From assembly GCA_016124335.1 (NCBI GenBank), contig WGNX01000011.1, positions 62,001 to 126,000 of the forward strand: a stretch of 64,000 nt of DNA, written 5' to 3'. Position numbers and translations under genes: made by a program. The notes beneath the pieces are model-generated. The model was given only the letters and a program-made list of their open reading frames with translations, did not search any database and was not told the DNA's origin. This DNA comes from Alphaproteobacteria bacterium. Lineage in GTDB: Bacteria; Pseudomonadota; Alphaproteobacteria; CACIAM-22H2. Every line of letters starts with the position of its first letter. The stretch's first letter is position 1. This document shows positions 41,001-48,169 of the stretch, piece by piece.

Positions 41001-41136
41001 CAGGTTACCGAACCGAATCCCCGTCGCCGGTTTCAAACCCTTGAAACCGCGACGGGTCCGGGCCGGCGGGCAGGTTACGCGCGAAAAACGCGTTGCAGGT
41101 TACCTGCGTTGCGAATCAACGGCTTAAACAGGTTAC
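41001..41136. repeat. Four CAGGTTAC repeats around a strong hairpin
   Basis: CAGGTTAC occurs at 41001, 41071, 41096 and 41129, all in the same orientation. The third lies in the perfect 13-nt palindrome GCAGGTTACCTGC (41095-41107). Between the first two, CCCGTCGC-c-GGTTTCAA (41020-41036) pairs with TTGAAACC-GCGACGGG (41041-41056), a 16-bp stem with one bulge and an ACCC loop. The stretch 40898-41146 has no convincing gene. Confidence 0.7.
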
Positions 41137-41146
41137 GTCGCCTGTT

Positions 41147-41833
41147 TCAGCGCAGCGCGAATTCCGCCGCGTTGTTGGTATGCGAAAGCGCATAGAGCCC
41201 GCGCACCGTGCCGGCCGCCGCCCCCGCCGCGGCAAAGCGCGTTTCGCCAAGCTCGTTTGCGGCCAATGCGTCGAGCGCCGCGCGTTCGTAGCCGCAGGCA
41301 AGGAAGATCCAGTCGGCCGCCGCATCGCCGCCGCGGATGCGCTGCTCGGTCGTCTCGGCGATCGCGGGCGTTTCGGTCGCAAGCAGGTGGGCAGCCGCCG
41401 TGCCGCGCCGGCCGGCGATGGCATGGGCAAGATCGTGCAGGAACGCGCGCAGCCGGTCCTTCGCTTCGCGCGCGGGCGAAAGCCGCACGGTCAGCATGTA
41501 GCGCGCGATGGCGCCGCCCACGCTTTCCAGCACGCGCGTCTGGCTGCGCACCATGTTGCGGTGATGCGGCATCAGCCGCGCCGACCACGGGGTTGGCGAA
41601 TTGAGCCTGGCGAGATAGGCGGGCGAGACGAGCGTCTCGTAGCTTTCCATCTCGTAGAGCACGAAGAAGCCTTCCCCGCCGCCGGCATCCACCCAGCGCG
41701 AGCCGCGCCGGAAGCCGGGGATCGACATGCGTTCGGGGAAATGTTCGTGGGTGTGCCAGGCCTCGAACTCGGCGCGCATGTCGGCGGCCATGTCCCACCA
41801 CATGGCCAGCGCACCCTTGCCCAGCAACGCCAT
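41147..41833 (-). CDS. Dimeric alpha/beta-barrel protein (DUF4286/EthD-like)
   Basis: The 228-residue protein probably contains two ferredoxin-like barrel halves. The first has MWWDMAADMRAEFEAWHTHEHFPERMSIPGFRRGSRWVDAGGGEGFFVLYEMESYETLVSPAYLARLNSPTPWS. The second begins near RYMLTVRLSP. The WHxxEHxPERxxIPGFxRGxR pattern is typical of small monooxygenase or isomerase-like barrels. The ATG at 41833 was chosen because the earlier in-frame ATG (41944) lies inside the regulatory palindrome. It is divergent from the marR-type gene and likely its target. Confidence 0.65.
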   Translation of the reverse strand: MALLGKGALAMWWDMAADMRAEFEAWHTHEHFPERMSIPGFRRGSRWVDAGGGEGFFVLYEMESYETLVSPAYLARLNSPTPWSARLMPHHRNMVRSQTRVLESVGGAIARYMLTVRLSPAREAKDRLRAFLHDLAHAIAGRRGTAAAHLLATETPAIAETTEQRIRGGDAAADWIFLACGYERAALDALAANELGETRFAAAGAAAGTVRGLYALSHTNNAAEFALR

Positions 41834-41932
41834 CTGCGCCCCCGTCCGGCGGCCGCGCGCGGGATGCGCCGGTCCGTACCGGCCGAAGTCTATTGCCGAT
41901 TGGCGTGCGGAGGCGAGCCGATGATGCTTCGA

Positions 41933-41956
41933 ATATACTTGCATATGGAAGTATAT
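41933..41956. promoter_or_regulatory. MarR operator palindrome
   Basis: ATATACTT (41933-41940) and AAGTATAT (41949-41956) are perfect inverted repeats around GCATATGG, whose core CATATG is also palindromic, so 22 of 24 positions are symmetric. It lies 17 nt before the marR-type start in the divergent gap, the standard place for autoregulation and control of the divergent gene. Confidence 0.75.
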
Positions 41957-41972
41957 CGGTTATATATCGCCC

Positions 41973-42425
41973 ATGACCGATGAAAACGCATCCTATGCCG
42001 CCGTGCTGCGGCTGTTCCGCGCGCAATCCTTCCTGGAAGCGCGTCTGGGCCCCCCGCTTGCCTCGGTGCACGGGCTGGGCTTGAACGAACTGATGCTGCT
42101 CATGCAGCTTGCCCGCGCGCCGCTGCACCGGCTGCGCCGCGTCGATCTCGCCGCGATGCTGAACGCCAGCCAGTCCACGGTCACGCGCATGGCGTTGCCG
42201 CTGGAGAAGACCGGTTTCGTCAAGCGGGAGTCCGACCCGCGCGACGCGCGCGTGGCCTATGTCGTGCTGACCAAGGCCGGCCGCGCCATCGTGGATCAGG
42301 CCGAGGACACGCTGCGGCAGATGTCGACCGAGCTGTTCCGCGACCGCTGGACCGACAAGGAAATCGCGGCGCTGGGCGGCCTGCTCGGCCGCTTCACCGC
42401 CGCCCTGCCGGGCGAAATCCCCTAG
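41973..42425 (+). CDS. MarR-family transcriptional regulator
   Basis: The 150-residue winged-helix protein has the MarR layout: LNELMLLMQLARAPLHRLRRVDLAAMLNASQSTVTRMALPLEKTGFVKRESDPRDARVAYVVLTKAGRAIVDQAEDTL. DNA-binding helix and wing (SDPRDARVAYV) are intact. It should bind the adjacent palindrome and respond to a small, perhaps aromatic, ligand. The stop is shared with the convergent creatininase gene: CTAG at 42422-42425 supplies both TAG codons. Confidence 0.92.
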   Translation: MTDENASYAAVLRLFRAQSFLEARLGPPLASVHGLGLNELMLLMQLARAPLHRLRRVDLAAMLNASQSTVTRMALPLEKTGFVKRESDPRDARVAYVVLTKAGRAIVDQAEDTLRQMSTELFRDRWTDKEIAALGGLLGRFTAALPGEIP

Positions 42426-43171
42426 GCCGGCATCTTCACGAACGCGGCGAGATCGGCGACGAGATCGGAAACCGCCGCCTCCCACAGCCGCTTGCCCGCC
42501 TCGATCGACGACAGGCCGGGGTTCGAGCCGATGCGCCCGTCGGGGAAGTTGCGGCGATAGTCGTTCGCGTCGGTGAATTCGCCGCGCGGCGCCACCTCGG
42601 GGCTCATCTTCATGGGCTTGGCCGTTTCCGGATGGACCGCCCAGGTGAGCGACACTTCCGAAGGTGTCGCGTGGCTGCCTTCCTGGTCGCCGTAGAGTTC
42701 CCGGCTGATCGCCTTCACGCCCGCGGTCTCGTACCAGTTGCGCAGGCGGCAGCGCACCGCCGGGCGGTTGGAGGCGCGCATCAGCGAGGCCTCCGCGTAT
42801 ATTTCGGAGAAGGCCGAACTGAAGGGCGCGACGTTCCCGCCATGGCCGTTGACGAAATAGAAATGCGTGAAGCCGTGGCGCGCGAGGCTTTCCACGTTGT
42901 CCTTCACCACCGCGATGAGCGTGGAGGGCCGGAGCGTCATCGAGCCGGGAAAGCCCAGATGGTGCTGCGCCATGCCGACCGCGATCGTGGGCGCCACCAG
43001 CGTGCCCGTGCGCTCGCCAAGCTTTCGCCCCACCGCTTCGCCGCAGATCGCGTCCGTGCCGACAAGGCCATTGGGCCCGTGCTGTTCGGTCGAGCCGATC
43101 GGCACGATGATCGCGGTCGATTTCTTCAGATACGCCTCGACCTCGGGCCAGGTCTGCAGATGGAGCAGCAT
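42422..43171 (-). CDS. Creatininase-family amidohydrolase
   Basis: The 249-residue protein has the family's metal and active-site segments: VPIGSTEQHGPNGLVGTDA (Glu, His, Asp), QHHLGFPGSMTLRP, FVNGHGGNVAPF and DQEGSHATPSEVS. Relatives hydrolyse creatinine, formamides or pathway amides such as those in mycofactocin and riboflavin routes; which of these applies is not visible. It is probably part of the MarR-linked catabolic group. Confidence 0.88.
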   Translation of the reverse strand: MLLHLQTWPEVEAYLKKSTAIIVPIGSTEQHGPNGLVGTDAICGEAVGRKLGERTGTLVAPTIAVGMAQHHLGFPGSMTLRPSTLIAVVKDNVESLARHGFTHFYFVNGHGGNVAPFSSAFSEIYAEASLMRASNRPAVRCRLRNWYETAGVKAISRELYGDQEGSHATPSEVSLTWAVHPETAKPMKMSPEVAPRGEFTDANDYRRNFPDGRIGSNPGLSSIEAGKRLWEAAVSDLVADLAAFVKMPA

Positions 43172-43317
43172 CGGGAGCGATTCCTTGTTTTGCGGGAAGG
43201 GTTTGTGGGTAGCGTTATCGCGCCGTTCCGCCCCCTCGACAAGCCCCGTATGACGGGCTAGAAGCCCCTCGGTTTTCGGGCGGCCACAGGTGCCGCGATT
43301 CCCGTCAGGAGCGTCCT

Positions 43318-44232
43318 TTGAAAGTCACCCAGAAGGTCAAGAAGATCCTCGCCAATTACGAGAGCGACAACCCCGGCACCAAGGCGAACCTCGCCCGCAT
43401 CCTGATGACGGGCAAGCTCGCCGGCACGGGCAAGCTCGTGATCCTTCCGGTCGACCAGGGCTTCGAGCACGGCCCGGCGCGTTCCTTCGCACCCAACCCC
43501 GACGCCTACGACCCGCACTATCATTACCAGCTCGCCATCGATGCGGGCTGCAACGCCTACGCCGCCCCGCTCGGGCCGCTCGAAGCCGGTGCGGATACGT
43601 TCGCCGGCGCGATCCCCACGATCCTCAAGATGAACTCGTCCAACAGCCTTGCCACGATCAAGGATCAGGCGGTGACCGCCTCGATCGGCGACGCGCTGCG
43701 GCTGGGCTGCTCGGCCATCGGCTTCACGATCTATCCGGGCGCCGAAGACCAGTTCGAGATGATGGAGGAGATCCGCGAACTCGCCGAGGAGGCGAAGTCG
43801 GTCGGCCTCGCGGTCGTCATGTGGTCGTATCCGCGCGGCGGCAAGCTCGACAAGGCGGGCGAAACGGCACTCGACGTCACGGCCTATGCCGCCCATCTCG
43901 CGGCCCTGCTTGGCGCGCACATCATCAAGGTGAAGCCGCCGACCAACGTGCTGTGGCAGCCGGAAGCCAAGGCCGCCTACGAGAAAGCGGGCGTGGACAT
44001 CTCCACGCTCGCCAAGCGCATCGCGCATGTCATGCAGTCGTCGTTCGCCGGGCGGCGCATCGTCGTCTTCTCGGGCGGCGAGGCGAAGGACGAGGCAACA
44101 CTGCTGACGGAAATCCAGGCACTGCGCGACGGCGGGGCCTCGGGCTCGATCGTCGGGCGCAACGCCTTCCAGCGCAAGCGCGAGGACGCGCTGGCGCTGC
44201 TGGGCAAGATCATCGACATCTACAAGAGCTGA
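43318..44232 (+). CDS. fbaB: Class I fructose-bisphosphate aldolase, DhnA/FbaB type
   Basis: The 304-residue TIM barrel cleaves fructose 1,6-bisphosphate through a Schiff base. Family marks are LVILPVDQGFEHGPARSFAPNPDAYDPHYHYQLAIDAGCNAYAAPLG, GFTIYPGAEDQFEMMEEIRELAEEAKSVGLAVVMWSYPRG, the lysine region AHIIKVKPPT and the phosphate-binding SGGEAKDE... GSIVGRNAFQR. The start is TTG at 43318 with AGGAG (43307-43311) at the right distance. thiE follows after 4 nt. Confidence 0.93.
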   Translation: MKVTQKVKKILANYESDNPGTKANLARILMTGKLAGTGKLVILPVDQGFEHGPARSFAPNPDAYDPHYHYQLAIDAGCNAYAAPLGPLEAGADTFAGAIPTILKMNSSNSLATIKDQAVTASIGDALRLGCSAIGFTIYPGAEDQFEMMEEIRELAEEAKSVGLAVVMWSYPRGGKLDKAGETALDVTAYAAHLAALLGAHIIKVKPPTNVLWQPEAKAAYEKAGVDISTLAKRIAHVMQSSFAGRRIVVFSGGEAKDEATLLTEIQALRDGGASGSIVGRNAFQRKREDALALLGKIIDIYKS

Positions 44233-44236
44233 GCGG

Positions 44237-44881
44237 TTGGCACAGTTCCCCACGCGGCTCTACCTGATCACGCCGCCGGACATCGATCCGGCGGCGTTTT
44301 CGCCTCGCCTCGACGAGGCGCTTTCGGCCGGCGACGTGGCGTGCGTCCAGCTGCGCCTGAAGGGCGTATCCGACGACGCGATAAGGCGGGCAACGCAGGT
44401 TCTCATGCCGGTCGTGCACGGGCACGACACGGCCTTCCTGATGAACGACCGCGCCGATCTCGCCAAGGAACTCGACTGCGACGGCGTGCATATCGGGCAG
44501 GAGGACGGCACGCTTGCCGACGCGCGCCGCCTCGTCGGGCGCGACTGCATCGTGGGCGTCACGTGCCATGCCTCGCGCGATCTCGCCTTCGAGGCAGCCG
44601 AGGGCGGGGCCGACTATGTGGCCTTCGGCGCGTTCTTCCCGTCCACAACCAAGCCCGATCCCAAGGGCCATGCGACGGCGCAGCTGATCGCCGACTGGTC
44701 GAGCCACGTCACCGTGCCGTGCGTGGCCATCGGCGGCATCACGCCGGAAAACTGCGGCGCGCTGGTGGCCGCCGGAGCGGACTTCCTCGCCGTTTCAGGG
44801 GCCGTGTGGAACCACCCCCAGGGCCCCGCGGCAGCGGTAAAGGCCTTTGCCGCCGCGATAAAAGCCAACACGCCGGTTTGA
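44237..44881 (+). CDS. thiE: Thiamine-phosphate synthase-like protein
   Basis: The 214-residue TIM-barrel protein has the TenI/ThiE order: RLYLITPPDIDP, VQLRLKGVSDDAIRRATQVLMPVVHGHDTAFLMNDRADLAKELDCDGVHIGQEDGTLADARRLVGRDCIVGVTCH, DYVAFGAFFPSTTKP, and CVAIGGITPENCGALVAAGADFLAVSGAVW. ThiE joins the pyrimidine and thiazole halves of thiamine. The start is TTG at 44237. Linkage to aldolase rather than other thi genes is common in Rhodospirillales. Confidence 0.88.
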   Translation: MAQFPTRLYLITPPDIDPAAFSPRLDEALSAGDVACVQLRLKGVSDDAIRRATQVLMPVVHGHDTAFLMNDRADLAKELDCDGVHIGQEDGTLADARRLVGRDCIVGVTCHASRDLAFEAAEGGADYVAFGAFFPSTTKPDPKGHATAQLIADWSSHVTVPCVAIGGITPENCGALVAAGADFLAVSGAVWNHPQGPAAAVKAFAAAIKANTPV

Positions 44882-44899
44882 TTGCGTTATTTTTCGGAA

Positions 44900-44928
44900 T
44901 TGAATCCTCACACATTCGCCCGTATAAT
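44900..44928 (+). promoter_or_regulatory. Sigma-70 type promoter of the tcmP pair
   Basis: TTGAAT (44900-44905) and a consensus TATAAT (44923-44928) are separated by exactly 17 nt. This is the best vegetative promoter match in the window, and it sits in an AT-rich gap. The start of tcmP is 33 nt after the -10. Confidence 0.75.
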
Positions 44929-44961
44929 CAACTTTAAATTGGTCTAACAAGGGTTGCGAAC

Positions 44962-45807
44962 GTGAGCGATCTGGAAATCGACGACTTCGAGCCCGACGAA
45001 ATCGGCGACTGGACCGAGCGAAAAATTCGGATCGTTTCAAAGTACGCGAAGCCGTACGCGCAAATCATTTCCAGCCACAATCTCCATGGCTACTACATCG
45101 ATGGATTCTCCGGCGGCGGTGTCCATATCAAGAAAGACACCGGCGAGCGGGTTCTGAGTACGGCCCGTCGAATTCTGCAAATTGAGCCGAAATTCGAACG
45201 CTACGTGTTTATCGATTTTGACCAGCAGAAATCCGACGCTATGCGCCGCGCATGTAACGGGCGAAGCGACGCCCAAGTAATCTGCGGCGATGCCAACGAG
45301 GTATTGCCAAAGACAGTGTTTCCGCAAATTCGCTTCGACGAATACAAGCGCGCGCTCTGCTTTCTCGATCCATATAAAATGCTGTTGGATTGGCAAGTGC
45401 TATGCGCTGCCGCGGCGACCAAAGCAATAGAAGCGTTCATCCATTTCCCCACCCAAGACGTGAATCGAAACGCTCTTCGCCATGAGCGATCTAAGGTCCG
45501 CGAAGAAGACCGCTCGCGAATGACGCGAATGTGGGGTGACGATTCTTGGGAAGCCGCTGCTTATTCAAGCCAGCAAGGCTTGTTCGAGAAAATGGAAGAG
45601 CGCGCACCGATAAGCAGCGTAATTGAAGCTTTTCGCAATCGCCTCAAAAAGGTTGCTGGCTTCAAATATGTATCGGAAGCCCTTCCGATGTTTAATCGGA
45701 AAAATGGCATCGTGTATCATCTGATTTTCGTTACGCAGAATGCGACTGCTGTTAGAATCGCCACCGAAATTATGGAAGCCGAGCAAAGACCACACTCCGA
45801 TGGCTGA
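44962..45807 (+). CDS. tcmP: Three-Cys-motif partner protein TcmP
   Basis: The 281-residue protein matches the TcmP family in pattern and partner. Signs are WTERKIRIVSKYAKPYAQIISSHNLHGYYIDGFSGGGVHIKKDTGERVLSTARRIL, YVFIDFDQQKSDAMRR, VICGDANEVLP and ALCFLDPYKMLLDW, which together look like a methyltransferase-type Rossmann fold. Its biochemical activity has not been established to my knowledge. The start is GTG 44962 with a weak AAGGG. Lower GC than the flanks points to transfer. The stop lies inside the start region of the next gene (8-nt overlap). Confidence 0.8.
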   Translation: MSDLEIDDFEPDEIGDWTERKIRIVSKYAKPYAQIISSHNLHGYYIDGFSGGGVHIKKDTGERVLSTARRILQIEPKFERYVFIDFDQQKSDAMRRACNGRSDAQVICGDANEVLPKTVFPQIRFDEYKRALCFLDPYKMLLDWQVLCAAAATKAIEAFIHFPTQDVNRNALRHERSKVREEDRSRMTRMWGDDSWEAAAYSSQQGLFEKMEERAPISSVIEAFRNRLKKVAGFKYVSEALPMFNRKNGIVYHLIFVTQNATAVRIATEIMEAEQRPHSDG

Positions 45808-46567
45808 CGCATCACGCATCGAATGGACCGAAGCAACGTGGAACCCTGTGGCTGGATGCTCGATCCTCTCACCGGGCTGCACGAATTGCTATGCCATGCG
45901 GATGGCCGCGCGCCTTGAAGCGATGGGAATGGAGAAATATGCCGGCCTTACGCGGAAGTCTGGCGGGCGTGCCAAGTGGACTGGCAAGATCAAGCTCGAC
46001 GAGGCATCGCTTGAACTTCCGAAGAAGTGGAAACGCGGGCGCCTGATCTTCGTCAACAGCATGTCCGACCTGTTCCACAAGGACGTACCTGCGGAGTTCG
46101 TCGGGCGAGTGTTCCGCACGATGGCCGAAGCGCCGCAGCACACGTTTCAGGTCTTGACCAAGCGGCCGGAGCGGTTGGTCGAGTTGTCGTCTCGGCTGCC
46201 GTGGCCGTCGCATGTCTGGATGGGCGTCAGCGTCGAGAACGCGGACTATGTCGAGCGCATCGATCTGCTCCGCCGGTCGGGCGCGCGGGTCAAGTTCCTC
46301 AGCCTCGAGCCGCTTCTGGGGCCGCTCGACGATCTCGATCTGACCGGAATCCATTGGGTCATCGCCGGCGGCGAGAGCGGTCCGGGTTGCCGGCCTGTCG
46401 AGAAGGCGTGGGTCCGGTCGATCCGGGACCAGTGCAAGGAGGCCGGCGTCGCCTTCCATTTCAAGCAGTGGGGCGGCATCAACAAGAAGCGCGCCGGCCG
46501 CAAGCTCGACGGGCGGACATGGGATCAATTGCCTGCCCAGCCTTCGATGGCTGCCGCCGCCGAATAG
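45800..46567 (+). CDS. Phage Gp37/Gp68 family (DUF5131) three-Cys-motif protein
   Basis: The 255-residue protein carries the three-Cys motif WNPVAGCSILSPGCTNCYA (Cys20, Cys27, Cys30; C-x6-C-x2-C), which resembles a radical-SAM cluster site. It is followed by IFVNSMSDLFHKDVP, FQVLTKRPERL, PSHVWMGVSVEN and WVIAGGESGPGCRPVEKAWVRSIRDQCKEAGVAFHFKQWGG, all typical of the family. It always accompanies TcmP in the known pairs. GC is normal, unlike its partner. Probable nucleotide or nucleic-acid chemistry is an inference. Confidence 0.85.
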   Translation: MADASRIEWTEATWNPVAGCSILSPGCTNCYAMRMAARLEAMGMEKYAGLTRKSGGRAKWTGKIKLDEASLELPKKWKRGRLIFVNSMSDLFHKDVPAEFVGRVFRTMAEAPQHTFQVLTKRPERLVELSSRLPWPSHVWMGVSVENADYVERIDLLRRSGARVKFLSLEPLLGPLDDLDLTGIHWVIAGGESGPGCRPVEKAWVRSIRDQCKEAGVAFHFKQWGGINKKRAGRKLDGRTWDQLPAQPSMAAAAE

Positions 46568-46692
46568 GCCGTTTCGGCCCCGGAAACGACCCTGCGTTAA
46601 CGATTTACATTCCGCAGCCCGCGGGCTAGCTTCCCCGCCGCTTTCGGGGGGCCCCGGCGGGCCGCTCCTCCAACGGGATTCAGGTTATCGAA

Positions 46693-47259
46693 ATGAAGAT
46701 CATCGGCAGCGCGATCCGTCAGGGCAACGTCATCGAAGTCGACGGCAAGATCTGGCGCGTCATCAAGCACAACATCGTCAGCCCCGGCAAAGGCGGCGCC
46801 TTCAACCAGATCGAAGTGCGCGACATCAAGACGGGCACGAAGTCGAACATGAAGTTCCGCTCGGACGAGACGTGCGAACTGCTGCGCGTCGAGGAGAAGG
46901 AACTCCAGTACCTGTTCAAGGACGGCAACCAGTACACATTCATGGACAACCAGTCCTACGAGCAGATCACGATCACCGAAGAGATGATCGGCGATCCGGC
47001 CGCGTTCCTCACCGACAACATGCAGGTCTCGGTGCAGTTCATCGAGGGCGCGCCGGTGGGCGTCGAACTGCCGGTCACGACCATCTGCAAGATCGTGGAA
47101 GCCGACGCGGTGGTGAAGGGCCAGACGGCCGCCTCCTCGTACAAGCCCGCGATCCTCGACAACGGCGTCAAGATCGGCGTGCCGCCGTTCGTCGCCACGG
47201 GCGAGCGCGTGGTCGTCAACATCGCCGAGCGCGCCTACGTGGAGCGGGCCAAGGACTGA
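46693..47259 (+). CDS. efp: Translation elongation factor P
   Basis: The 188-residue protein has three beta-barrel domains and relieves ribosomes stalled at polyproline. The loop IVSPGKGGAF carries Lys33, the residue that EpmA/EpmB modify with beta-lysine. The C-terminal PPFVATGERVVVNIAERAYVERAKD is intact. It is followed by suhB after 19 nt. Upstream 46568-46692 is GC-rich, non-coding, and probably holds the promoter. The proline-rich OmpA protein encoded 0.9 kb away is a plausible client. Confidence 0.97.
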   Translation: MKIIGSAIRQGNVIEVDGKIWRVIKHNIVSPGKGGAFNQIEVRDIKTGTKSNMKFRSDETCELLRVEEKELQYLFKDGNQYTFMDNQSYEQITITEEMIGDPAAFLTDNMQVSVQFIEGAPVGVELPVTTICKIVEADAVVKGQTAASSYKPAILDNGVKIGVPPFVATGERVVVNIAERAYVERAKD

Positions 47260-47278
47260 CCGGTCCGAAGCCCCGCGC

Positions 47279-48091
47279 ATGCGAACCACCTCCCGCTCCC
47301 CGCTCTTCACCGTGATGGAACGCGCCGCCCGCAAGGCGGGGCGCGGCCTCGTGCGCGACTTCGGCGAGATCGAGCACCTGCAGGTCTCGGTCAAGAGCCC
47401 GGGGGATTTCGTGTCGACCGCCGACCACGGTGCCGAAAAGGCGATCCGCGAGGAGCTGGAGCGCGCGCGGCCGACCTTCTCGTTCCTGATGGAGGAAAGC
47501 GGGAAGATCGTCGGCAAGGATCCCGACAGCGTGTGGATCGTCGATCCGCTCGACGGCACGACGAACTTCCTGCATTCGATTCCGCATTTCGCCATCTCGA
47601 TGGCGCTCGTCCAGAAGGGCGAGATCGTCGCGGGCATGATCTACAACCCGGTCGTCGACGAGATGTACTGGGCCGAAAAGGGCCGCGGCGCCTTCCTCAA
47701 CGACCGCCGCCTGCGCGTGTCGGGGCGTCGCGACATGGGTGAGGCGCTGATCGGCACAGGCATTCCCTTCCAGGGCCGCGGCGACCATCCGCATTATCTC
47801 AAGCTCCTCGCCGCGACGATGGAAAAGGTCGCCGGCGTGCGCCGCGCGGGTGCGGCAGCCCTCGATCTCGCCTATGTCGCGGCCGGGCGACTCGACGGCT
47901 TCTTCGAGATCGAACTCAACAAATGGGACATCGCCGCCGGAATCATCCTCATCAAGGAGGCCGGCGGGTTCGTGGGCGACATGGACGGCGATGCCGACGC
48001 GCTTGAAACCGGCAATATCGTGGCCGGAAACGCCAAGCTTTTCGACCCGCTGTGCAAGCTGCTGCGCGCGGCCGGCGGTTCGGGAAAATAA
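47279..48091 (+). CDS. suhB: Inositol monophosphatase family protein
   Basis: This 270-residue lithium-sensitive phosphatase-fold protein has the metal sites FVSTADHGAEKAI, FLMEESG, WIVDPLDGTTNFLHSIPHFAISMA and the C-terminal ELNKWDIAAGIILIKEAGG. It dephosphorylates inositol phosphates and, in enterobacteria, the SuhB homologue also joins rRNA antitermination. The efp-suhB linkage is common in alphaproteobacteria. Confidence 0.92.
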   Translation: MRTTSRSPLFTVMERAARKAGRGLVRDFGEIEHLQVSVKSPGDFVSTADHGAEKAIREELERARPTFSFLMEESGKIVGKDPDSVWIVDPLDGTTNFLHSIPHFAISMALVQKGEIVAGMIYNPVVDEMYWAEKGRGAFLNDRRLRVSGRRDMGEALIGTGIPFQGRGDHPHYLKLLAATMEKVAGVRRAGAAALDLAYVAAGRLDGFFEIELNKWDIAAGIILIKEAGGFVGDMDGDADALETGNIVAGNAKLFDPLCKLLRAAGGSGK

Positions 48092-48102
48092 GGCTGGCAC
48101 CG

Positions 48103-48129
48103 GCCGCCTTTCGCCGCCGCGAAAGGCGG
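48103..48129 (+). terminator. Possible terminator after suhB
   Basis: CCGCCTTTC (48103-48111) pairs with GAAAGGCGG (48121-48129) around a 9-nt loop, followed by TTGTTC. The stem is good but the T-tract is poor. Confidence 0.45.
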
Positions 48130-48169
48130 TTGTTCGCCGCCGCCGCCTCGGGCTAATGTCGTGCCCGTC

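Noticed and set aside
41001-41136. CRISPR array
   Set aside because: Repeats are only 8 nt and spacers are unequal (62, 17 and 25 nt); no cas gene is present in the window.
40992-41195. 67-codon plus-strand frame across the CAGGTTAC repeats
   Set aside because: It translates through the hairpin and repeats into an Arg-rich sequence without a domain, so the repeats explain the region better.
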